A stretch of DNA of 64,000 nucleotides, taken from Trichuris trichiura. Taxonomy: Eukaryota; Nematoda; Enoplea; Trichinellida; Trichuridae. Under the pieces are notes generated by a model. That model searched no databases. It was given only the letters and a program-made list of their open reading frames with translations, and was not told the origin of the DNA. Positions 22,728-33,176 of the stretch are shown one piece after another. The translations under genes and the position numbers were made by a program. Location: contig JBAJFE010000004.1 in NCBI GenBank assembly GCA_037903355.1, positions 2,418,001-2,482,000 on the forward strand, in the 5' to 3' direction. How positions within the stretch are numbered: position 1 is the first letter of the stretch; the number at the start of each line of letters is the position of its first letter.

Positions 22728-25700
22728 TCTAAACCCTGGGTTCTCAGAGTGGGCAATATTGCCTCCTGGGGGGCAATGAGAGAGCACAGGGGGACGATGG
22801 GAAACCCATGCGGGGGCGTTGGAAATCACATAAGAGGAATTTTGGCAGAATTGTCTCTAGCGCAAAAGATCTGTCAGAATGACCGGCATAGAAAGGGCTT
22901 TTCTTAACTCGTCTTCGCCAGAAGTAGAGGCGGCAACTTCAAAGAAAGTCAAGTGGGAATTGCTTACAGTTCATCCTATTCTGCCCTAGCCTAAGCTAAC
23001 ACATAATGTGTATGTCCATTGTGTTCTGCGTGCCAGCAATGCATGCACAGCTGTTTCATTCCTTCGCGTCCACTGTTCCATTGTTCCATTGCGCTCTTAA
23101 TCCCCACTTGACCTTCTTTGAAAGTGCCTCCTCCAGTTGTGGCGGAGACGAGTTAAAAAAGATACAGTGCGGCAACCTATCATCTAAATTCCTTTCCCAC
23201 CCTGGTGGTGGTCACTTTTCTCGTTCATCCCTGTATTTAAGCAGACATTTTCTCAGTGCAGAGTCTTTCTGTGAGTCTTCCCACTTGGATTCTTCCGTGT
23301 TCCTGTTTCCTCATCGGAGTATTTTCGTTTCTGTTCCGTTTGCCGTGTTCCGCCTACATTTTACGGTATCTTACCTTTGTACAACACATACTCGTGTACA
23401 CAATACTTTTTTTCTTGTTCTTGCCGTTTACTGCAAATAAACGGTATCGTTGCAGCATCTTCTCAGCCCTCTAATACAGCAACGACAAGAACCATCATTT
23501 CGTGGCCTTCTTTTAAAGATGGAAGTCAGAAAGAAGCGCAGGCAGTACAGCTCAGACTATTTGAAGTATAGTTTTACACAGTCACCTGCGAATAAATGGC
23601 TACCTCTGTGTTTGATTTGTGGTAGTGTTTTCGAGCGAATCTATGAAGCCATCGAGGCTACAGCACCACCTTAATAGAGTACATCCAGACATGCGTGACA
23701 AGAACATCAGCTACTTTCAGTCGCTTCACCAGAAACTTCATACAAGGAAAACATTGCTACGTATGTTGCCATCAGCACCAGAAAAAGATAAAGATGGCCT
23801 GCGTGCCTCTTATAACATTTCATTACTGATTGCAAAATGTGGAAAGCCACATAATGTTGGGGAAGCACTGTTGCTTCCCGTGATTAGCGAAGTTATCCAG
23901 ACTGTACTGCACATAACACCAAATGAAATAATCAGAAGGATACCTCTGAGTAATGACACGGTGCAAAGAAGGATCGACAAAATGAGCAACGACGTAGAAC
24001 GCAGTTTATGCGACTTCTTGAGAGCAACGCAGTTTTCGTTGCAGCTTGATAAATTGATCTTACCTAACAATGAAGCATTATTATTAGGTTGTGCCTGATT
24101 CGTAATGGATGAAGCCCTAGTACAGGAACTGCTGTTTGCCAAACAGTTGGAGACAGATACCAAAGGAGAGACCATATTTCATGCTGTAGAAAAACTTTTC
24201 AAGGATAAAAACGTCGTTATGCCGAAAACAAAGTTGCTGTGGCAGCCGATGGAGCACCGTCGATGGTGGGCTGCTACCGCGGCTTTCTCGCATATTTGAA
24301 ACAGCTCGTTCCTGGCCTTTTAACGGTTCATTGCGTCATTCGCCGACAGCATTTAGCCGCAAGACGCCTGAGTGAACGATTAAGCCGCTCACTCCAATTT
24401 GTTATTACAGCAGTTAATACCATAAAAAGTAAATCGCTGAATGACAGATTATTCAGACAGCTGTGTGAACAGAATGATCATGATTTCAATCGCCTGTTAC
24501 TTCACACTGAAGTTCGCTGGTTGTCAAAGGGTGCTTATCTAACTCAGTTTTACAGTCTTTTTGACAAAGTTCTAGAACTTTTATGGTGTGTGAACCCTTC
24601 TCTACGAGAAACTTTAAAGAAAAACAAGAAGGACATCGCGTATCTGGCAGATATATACTACAAATTCAATGCAATGAACTTGCAGCTCCAAGGCAGTGAC
24701 TTAAACTTGATTAAAACTAAAGGAGTTATATCTGCTTTCGTTGCGAAATTGCCAATTTTCAAAGGAAACTTGCGTGCCGGTGAGTTCTATCAGTTTCCCC
24801 TTCTAGCTGCACTGAAGGAAGAAGAGGACATGGCCGAACAAGAAGTTGAAGTGTACCGTCAACATTTGGAAATGCTGCACGTTGAGTTCACGGAACGGTT
24901 AAGTGATATCCTTTACTTGGAAATTCCACAGTGGGCAATAGACCCTATATCCAACGTCAGTGAAGCGGAGATGGAATTGCAGTAAAAACTGATCGAACTG
25001 CAAAGCAATGAAGAGCTGAAAGTGAAATTGAAAAGCGGATATCAGCAGTTTTGGCTACAGCGCGAAATAAGGAAACTGTATCCGCTGTTATGGGCTGCTG
25101 TAGAAAACTTCTTTATTGCGTTTCCATCATCTTATCAAGCAGAATGCGGATTCAGCGCAGTTACGGAGCTGCTAGATAGCAAGAGAAGTCGGCTGGACAT
25201 AGTGAATCAAGGCGACCTTCGACTGATGGTGACAAAGATGCAGCCAAACATAAAAACCTTGCTCGTCCTGCATCAAGCACATCAATCACATTGAGCAGTG
25301 TCCGTTCATGTGCAGTCGCAAACTTGCGTTATAGTTTCTTTTGTATCTTCTCGCTTAAGCGTTTTCACTTCAATCTGGTTCCTTGTCAGTACAATTCTGT
25401 TTGGTGTGCATAAGAAAACAAATAGACGCACACTGACTGTTTTTTTCGGGAAAGACTAATGGATGCTTCTTTTATATGTGACTCAATGTTCTGAAAAATG
25501 TGAGAAGAGATGTGAAAGGCAAGCAGATATTTTCACATCATAAAATCGTTGGTGGAAAAGCAGGAGTGGTATAGTGCGCCTTTCACGTGACGAGGAGTTG
25601 ACGTCATCCGCGCAAAATGTTCTCACGAGTAGCGGTGTTGCAAAAATTTTCCCACCGGAGGTGACGGAGGGAAACGTTTGAGAACCTACTGACCACCCAG

Positions 25701-25830
25701 CTATGCCATGTACAACCTTCTAGCCAATCAGCGCGCGCAAAATTGACCAATCAGAATTTGAGGGCACTAGCGCTGGGGAACGTTCACAGGGAGGCGATGA
25801 AGGAAAAACTTTGAAAACCTATGGTTTAGA
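22728..25830 (+). mobile_element. Dead hAT transposon, ZBED5/Buster-like
   Basis: The proposed left end TCTAAACCCTGGGTTCTCAG (22728) and right end (reverse complement TCTAAACCATAGGTTTTCAA, ending 25830) are imperfect inverted repeats of the hAT type carrying GGTTCTCA. The left end continues into a G-rich stretch (GGGGGGCAATGAGAGAGCAC) of the kind seen at ends of ZBED5-type hAT elements. The span encloses a broken transposase gene. A second GTTTGAGAACC-like motif near 25685 could be the true right end or a sub-terminal repeat. I could not resolve an 8-bp target duplication. Confidence 0.7.
23519..25294 (+). pseudogene. hAT (ZBED5/SCAND3-like) transposase pseudogene
   Basis: From ATG 23519 the segments read, in order: a BED-type zinc finger (LPLCLICGSVF, then LQHHLNRVHPDM); a helical region (SYNISLLIAKCGKPHNVGE); the RNase H-like core including ADGAPSMVGCYRGFLAYLK and VHCVIRRQHL; a long helical insertion; and the hAT C-terminal dimerisation region (FPSSYQAECGFSAVTELL) ending at 25294. 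At least four lesions break it: frameshifts near 23630 (inside the BED finger) and near 24235 (just before ADGAPSM), an in-frame TGA at 24096-24098 and an in-frame TAA at 24983-24985. The architecture matches vertebrate and nematode ZBED5-like proteins. It is transposon-derived and non-functional as it stands. Confidence 0.85.
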
Positions 25831-26344
25831 TATTAGAAGCGGTGCTATTTAATTCGCATTCAAATGCGTACGTGATGCAAACAACATATTCAGATATGAT
25901 TACATTGCTAACGATTAGTACAACTCGCAAAGTTCGTTTATGGAAAAGGCGAGCAAACGGTTCGTGCCACCAGAGGGCAGTTATACATCAGTATTGTACA
26001 GCTGCTGCTGAAAAGAGACAAAATAAACTGGAACGCAACAAATTTTGTACAGTACCTTATCAGAGTCACTTGGCATGGCAAGACCGCACCCTTCGCAGCC
26101 TGAAGTAAGAAGATCAAGTTATCAGGAATAAAGAAAAAGCTTAAACGCGCAATAAAACAGCGTCAACACACCTAGAGTTGATGTCGACTGTGCAAGCGCA
26201 GTTGCACAAACCAGTTGCGGAAAAGGCCTGCTTTGTCAGGTCGAAAGCTGCAGGCGACAGCCCGCAAACAAATTGGAACAGAAACCTTACATATACGGCT
26301 TTGTCAGCTTTCGTTGAAAGGTAGTAGACCGATTTATAAGCGAA
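25831..26344. other. Gap before the WAP gene; probable promoter region
   Basis: This half-kilobase lies between the hAT right end and the WAP start codon. It must contain the WAP promoter if the start is right, but I see no clear TATA box. The frame open from 26215 is simply the first WAP exons plus read-through introns. Confidence 0.4.
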
Positions 26345-27214
26345 ATGACCTTCCTCTTTCTTGTCGGCATTTGCCTATGTATTCTGCACGGTATGACTTC
26401 AAATTACTTGTTCAGACTATAAGCAAGAATAAATGCTTTGTAGTAAATGCAAGCAAAAAGTCTGGCCTCTGTCCGCCTGAGCCAAGAATCAGAGGGGAGC
26501 TGGCTACTTGCAAAACCGATAGCGATTGCCCAGGCAAACGAAAATGCTGCTTTACAGTGAAAGGCAGGGAATGTGTGACGGCGCTAGATAATGGTAGAGA
26601 GGTTCTTTGGTTTACCCCATTTTATAAATGCAATATTTTAGCAGATTCTCCGTTGCCGAGTGATGATCAATGTCCTCCAACCAAACCAAAAATATCTGGC
26701 AAATGGGTAGACTTATGTGGCAATCATGGCAACTGCCCTGGCTTGCAAAAGTGTTGCGCCACGGAGTTGGGCAATCGTTGCATGGACTTATCCGGCAAAA
26801 CGTCTAGCAAGAAAGGCATGAAGACATTCTATGAATCTTCATAACAAGCAAGGGTGAAATTCCTTTTCAGGCCTTTGCCCACCCGAACCACGAATCATAG
26901 GAGAAACTGTAAAATGTGCAGCTGACAGCGACTGTCCTGGCATAAGGAAGTGTTGCTACACCGTCAAAGGACGGGAATGCGTAAAGCCAAAAGATGGTAT
27001 GAAAGACAGCTTAGTAGTGACTTATTTTTTCATTAACTTTACAAGCTCTATTTCGTTAGGTACTTCCTTTGGAAAAGCGCCTGGCAAGTGTCCACCGTCA
27101 GGAGAACGAATACCAGGCAAGTGGGTCGATAAATGCAGACGTGACAACAATTGCCCGAAAAATCAAAAATGCTGCGATACAGAATTGGGAAACCGCTGCA
27201 TGGACGTGTTATGA
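26345..27214 (+). CDS. Secreted four-WAP-domain protein (six-cysteine variant)
   Basis: Five exons: 26345-26390, 26444-26593, 26642-26815, 26871-26996, 27060-27214, total 651 nt or 216 residues; every intron is phase 1. Exon 1 gives a signal peptide (MTFLFLVGICLCILH), with likely cleavage after VNA. Each later exon encodes exactly one WAP-like domain: CPPEP...C-x5-C-x5-CC-x7-C. Domains 1 and 3 end TVKGRECV; domains 2 and 4 contain GKWVD and end ELGNRCMD, so the array arose by duplication of a two-exon module. WAP proteins are commonly secreted protease inhibitors or antimicrobials and are numerous in whipworms; which role applies here is not visible. All four domains lack cysteines 2 and 7 of the usual eight. 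Intron 3 (26816-26870) would begin with GC rather than GT. I chose ATG 26345 over the upstream in-frame start at 26215 because only it gives a signal peptide. Confidence 0.85.
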
Positions 27215-30200
27215 GAGTATCACAGTGTAATGGACTCTGCGCATTAAGTGGCGTGGATTCAGGCGCCCTAATTTAAGAGCTTATGGTGACTCAAGGTAAA
27301 AAAATTGGTGGCAGAAGTACATACCTATCAAAACAATAGCTTGCTTCGAATAAGCATCAAACTTTTGTTCCCAAATATATTTTCAAATAAACTGTAAAAA
27401 ATAAGCTCAAAATTTTAGGAAGATTGAGAAGATGGAGTCGGATTAACGTGAGTTGGCCTATCATATCAATCAGCTTAATGGCAGTGCTTAGCGCAAAGCG
27501 GGCGTAACCAAGCCAATCGATTGCAGCATGCGCGCTTAATTTTTATAAAGCATGTCTATTCTTGCAACATAGATACAATTATTAGAAAACAACTTTGTTC
27601 GACGTAACTGGGCAATAAAACGACAAGCGTAATGCCCTAAAGAAAGTAAATCAGCAGTCTACACCTTTAGAACAAAGCATTGCGGAGGATTGCTACTGCT
27701 CAGGTTGGATTTCACAACAAGGACCTGCACATCACTAAGTGAACTCTTGTTGCCCGGTTCGCATCTACGGAGAAGGACAAAATGACAAACCTGAAAATCC
27801 ACAGAATGTTTACGTTCTCTTTAAATCAATTAACTAGGATAAAAACGTAGCTGCTGAATAATTGCAGTCTTGATAGAAGTAATAATAAACAAGTGTTCAT
27901 GTAACAGTATGCCGCAGGTTAACCACTATTGTAAAATGTCAACGAGAAAAAATTTGAAACAGGTCTATAGTGTTCTTTAAAAACGTCACAAGCATTCATT
28001 ACCAGAGAAACTATTTTTTATTTGAGAACAAAATGAAGCAGGAGATGGAAAACTTCTGAAATAAATCAATGATGGCTTTCTGCTTCATATACAAACGCGC
28101 TAACGACGCTCTCCGCCAGCATGACAAGCTGAGGCGGAATGCAGGTAGAAATTTTGAAAAATTCGAATTCCAATGTCAGCAATATGTCAAATTCATCATT
28201 GATGACAAATGAAAAATAGGAAATAATGCGAAACGTTTGAGCAACTCCAAGGTTGCTTTAGCGGGGAGCAATCTTTAAAATTTCGTAATATTAATACGGG
28301 GACAAAAACTTTATTCAATTTCAAAAAACAACAGAGCTTTCAGGCAACTACGTCAGCATTTATATAAGTTGCGTACGCCCTGGTGACGGGGAAATGCTTT
28401 CCGAAAGCTTTGTTACGTTTTAAAGCTCAATAAAAGGTTTGTCCCTGTATTCATATTAAGAAATTTTAGGAAATCGTTAAAAGGCGACAAGCAAATTCAG
28501 TGTAGTGAAAACAAAGTGGGAAATTAGCTTGAAATGGAAAAACTGCAATTCTACCTGAACATCATATTCATACTACTTCAACTGTATTACTAAGAACAGA
28601 CGATTTCCAAGTCGCTGCCGCTGACGCAAGACGCGATTTCGTTTTTGCGAAGTGCTTGCGATTACAAGTCTTCACTGCTTTGTAGTCGAACCTTATAGGT
28701 TTACAATTTAAAAAATTTCATTAATCCGCGAATATCTAAGCTGTTAATGATTGTCTAACAAAATTATAAATTTAAGCGGCAGTCGCCGTTGATCAGCCAT
28801 AGAGTCTTATTCTAAAAAAAATTATATAAGCTCGCTACGGACTGCAATTATTTTAAACGGTCGAGACTGCTGGTGAATATTTCTACAATCACCAAAATTA
28901 CTGCCAAAATCATTAAATATCCTGCGCAGTACCGTAAAACGAACTGTACAGCTACAAGTGCTTTAGAAGTAAAATCATCAGCACAGACACTTAACATTTA
29001 TGCATTACAAAAGTAGCGTAATCAAGTTCAAAGCATTTGAATTGGGATAGCTTACATTTTTCCAAAAAAATGCAGATTTTTATTATGCTATAACAAATTC
29101 GAACGTCGCCGTTTTTTTTAAAGGACGCTGAATAGAGAACTAACATTATTCTGTCTTGTCTATTTAAAATTTTTGGCAGAGAGCAGGAAATAGCTCAATC
29201 ACGAAATTTAATCATTTCAAGGATGGAATTTAAAATCAAACACTCAAAACGACTGCTTTGCAACAATCAGCAGAGATCGATCGTTTGTAGCGTGAATAGA
29301 ATAACGTCATCTTATCAGTCATAATGAGAAAACGCTGATGCAACGTTAAAACATTAATTTATTAGCGCCAGGAAAGTATGAACTCATGCACCGACAGGCT
29401 TACTGAATATGCTCTAAAAAATAGTCATATAAAAACTTCGTCTCTATACGCGCAACAGTGTAAAGAATGTGATTTCGATTATTGCAGTACGTAAGCAATA
29501 AAAATGTACTTTCATTGGCAACAAACTGACTTGCTGAAAAACCTAATGATTGATGCATAGCTTGCTGGACACTGTAAGCATAAATTTCCCTATAAACTAT
29601 TTGAAGTTTTCGAAAAACCAAAACCGACATAAACTATGAAGAAGGTAATGTACAGACGGTAAGGTCAGCCTATAGTGCTGCTTGTTTTCGAATAAAGAAG
29701 TTCACTCATTTTCAAATATATCAAGTAGAAAATGATGACATGGATTCCATGACGTCACTTTAAATTAAATGACGCAGCAGCGTCGGCACGCGACGTAAAT
29801 ATAGTTGCAAGCCTATCCGGATGTTTAGGAGGCAGATGATAAGCGTTCCATTCCGCCGTGCAGCACTTCTGCTTGCAAATACTTGATTGTTTTTAACTTA
29901 ACAATCCGGTTCATCAATGAATGCCGATACGTAAAGGAATGCCGACGCAGAGCAGACGACGCTACGCACCCTACTAATGAAATACTAAAAATGCCAGCTT
30001 TCACTAGGCTGAACTTTGAACTAACCAAGCGGAAACAAAGTCGATTATTACAAAGCTTAAGCAAACAGCGCTGCGTCAGGCTTTCGAAACTCGTAATTAA
30101 AATATCGATTGAAAAAATTTAAATATTTAAATGAAGACGCAACGATAAACAAAACTGCAACATTTTTAAAAACCAACGGTCGAAATTTCTTTGGGACTTT

Positions 30201-33176
30201 AAAGGAGCAAAAGCTTTAGCGGATTCAAACTGACGTAAGCAGTTTATTGCGTCGTCAGCTCGAACATACCCACAAAAAATTCAGTCCTTAGTGACGGGCA
30301 TAAACGATCACCTCTTTCCCTTTAATGGTGATGAATAATAAAAGTTAGTAGAAACGGATTCTTAGTACAGCATGTAAAGAGTCAAAATGTTAAGCCTTAT
30401 CCAAATGAGGAATTTTCCATAGGCGTAAACGCAAAGCAAACATTTAAATAGACGTACTATCAGTTTTCGTACTAGAAAATAGACCTCTTAGAAAATAAAA
30501 ACATCACGTAAACGCAGACCAATGATGTCAAAAGCATAAAGTCGCAAAGCAGTTGTTCATTGCATTGTTGAAGCAAAAGCGCATCCAGCATGCGCAGGTG
30601 CAAACATGGGTCCCAAAGTTGACATGATTCAACATGCTCGAATTTTCGCTGGCAAAATGCAAACAACAACTTCGATTAATAACGTATCGGTTAACGACGC
30701 AACGTGGAAAGTGGGCATGCAACTTTGCTAACAGTTTACCGAATAGGTATAGCCGCGGTTCGTGTCCTTAAAGATCGACGTTCTAAAAAATTGCCTCTTC
30801 CGGCATGAAGGTAAAAACAGCTAATTAGCAAGAGAGGAATGATCGCGCGCAGCTCAATACGCCACACGTTTAAACATTTAAATTTTATCACCAGCTTGTT
30901 GAGGCTAATAATAGGTCACGCGCTTAGGTGGGTTCAAAAAGTTTCTTTTTTCCCCTGGACGAACCTGCTCGTCGTCGCAACGACTCTTGCCAGGGTTTAA
31001 CGCCCTTTTGCGCAATAACTTGCGCGTTACGAAGCGGCTATCCATCGAAATAGTATCGGGCGAAGCTAGGCGAACCCAACGGACTCTCAAAACACGAAAC
31101 TACTGCTTCGGCGCTCTCCGCCATTTGTTCACCATTGGCATTGAACACGAAGGCTGCGGAGAGAAAGAAGACAACGCCTTACGATGACAACAACCGACTG
31201 GTAGAGTTCCGAAATTGCGTGAGATTGCATCAGTGATTGAGGGTGTCAATTGACGATGAAGATAATGTTGAGAAATTGCGACAGGAACAAAACGTGCTAT
31301 TTGCGACTCAGTCATGCGTCCACAAAGCATTCTGACGTTAGTCGTATAGCAAAGTGTTCTTCTGTTCATTGGTTCGTCGTCATCGTTGATTTGTAAACAA
31401 CAATCCTTGGTCGGTTCCGTTGTTTGAGCGTTTAGTATTAAAACTAGCCGCGGCAAGTTCTATAGACTTGCTGACAGCTGAAGCTCAAAGTGTTGGCAAA
31501 GAGAGTACCTTCCATAACTTCCGACTGGAGAAGTCAAAACCGTTGCTAGCTTCCGTCTGTTCAGAGACATCGTTCTTACAGCCATCTGCCTTTTGGCGGT
31601 AAGACTTTGCTAATGTTCCATTCGACATAGGCGTTCGTCAAGCCGCCTTTTCGCATACTCATTTTTTAAACGTATCGCCAGGAGTTCGTCTTTAAGAGAT
31701 TTTTAATTAATTACACAAAATTCCACTTAATGCGTAAGAATTTGTCAATGCATTAAAGAGTTGTTGCCTTTATTAATCAAGTTGAATGTAGGCCTTCCAA
31801 GAAAAACGAATGGAGACGTTGTAAAAACGCCCTGCCGTAATATGAAGCGCAGCAACTAAACTCGAAAGTAATATAAAGAAAGCCGTAGAACGTTTTTACT
31901 TATTTTCAGCTACGCTACACTCAAATGCGCATCTTTTAGCACACCTGCGTAAGCTACTTCGAAATAAAGCGTCAAAAGCTGTAGCAAAGGAAGGAATTTT
32001 TATAAGCTTTTAAAATAGCTTTAAAACAATCCTGCTTGCGCTAAAATGATTTACGGTTTTTCTTATTGCTCCTTTTGCAATTAAAAGAGAAACAGAGCTT
32101 GCTAAAGAGCACAGGCGCGCGACTACGTCCTGCATAGATGACATAGGCATAATTCGACGCAGACATAAAAGCTTCCTGAAATGTATCGTCAACTAAAGTG
32201 TCATAATAGCTAAGCGAGCTGCACCTGTATACATAACGAAATTTTACGAACCATCGCATAAAGTGTAAGACAATTTCTGTGGCGGAAAACTCGCTTACTT
32301 TCGATCTCAGAGAGAACTTGATAAGGATACTGTACTTGGTTGTGTGCTGCTTATCAAAATGGTACTGGGGAATATGCCTATGTCCGACACTGCGTTATTA
32401 ACCAACGTGTTACGGAATGCGGCGTTATTAATAATAAGCTGCATTTTTTTATCCGTTAAAGAAACTTTCATAGTATTCTCCCTGGCTGGTACGATTACAT
32501 TAATGAAGTGGTTGTAAAAAAATGCGTCATTACCGTAAGATGGATATCCTTAAATGCGTAAACGAAAAAAAGCCCAGTTCATAAATTTTTCCAGCTGTTG
32601 ATGTAGGCCGGAAGTTCTGTGTACTAAAAAATGGCCAATTTCCGGACGAGATTCTCAAGTTGCTTAGGTCATTTAATCATTAAGCTATACTCGCTGAGTA
32701 GTTGCGCCAAAAGCAGTCGAAAATCGCAATGTCGGCTAAGCGTCATGGAGGGAATAGATTTTGCAAAAATCTAACGGCTGAATGGAAGAGATCAACATTT
32801 CTTTTGCAAAATTTCGTTAAAAATTGCTTGTCAATGGATTCAAAAGATTTTCATTAGTTAGCAGCTCAAGTATATGCAACTGGCTCAAGAAAGTGTAGTC
32901 CCACGCCTAGCAAGCTGAACAAGAGACATCTCGAAAGGTCACGCACTAGCAATAGCCAATAAATTAGAGACATCCGTACTCGTTGTGGTTATTTTAAGCT
33001 AACGCACGCTAAGCCTTCGTTCTGAACGAAATTTAGCCGTCGTAAGAGTCGAGGTATTCGCGGCGCAAAGCGCCGACCAAAAAGCGTATTGTCGACACGT
33101 TACTGCCTCCTTCGTTACTGAACACTTGTTTTTCACAGACTGCTCTTGTTCAAGACAATGGCGCAATTCTAACAAA
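27215..33176. other. About 6 kb intergenic, no gene seen
   Basis: This region is AT-rich with frequent stops. The longest frame (31100-31456, minus, 118 codons) lies in a locally GC-richer patch (about 30940-31450) but has no recognisable domain. No inverted repeats on the scale of those at 7-8 kb were noticed. The last few hundred bases presumably hold the promoter of the next gene. Confidence 0.45.
27386..27391 (+). terminator. Candidate polyadenylation signal of the WAP gene
   Basis: AATAAA lies about 170 nt after the WAP stop codon, in AT-rich sequence, and is the first canonical signal I noticed downstream. Confidence 0.45.

Noticed and set aside
23006..23440. 144-codon frame upstream of the hAT transposase
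   Set aside because: It lies within the hAT element's leader, has low-complexity Ser/Phe/Cys composition and no domain, and overlaps other frames.
31100..31456. 118-codon minus-strand frame in a GC-richer patch
   Set aside because: No motif, no supporting splice sites, and competing frames on the other strand. I could not exclude a fast-evolving gene, but there is nothing to support one.
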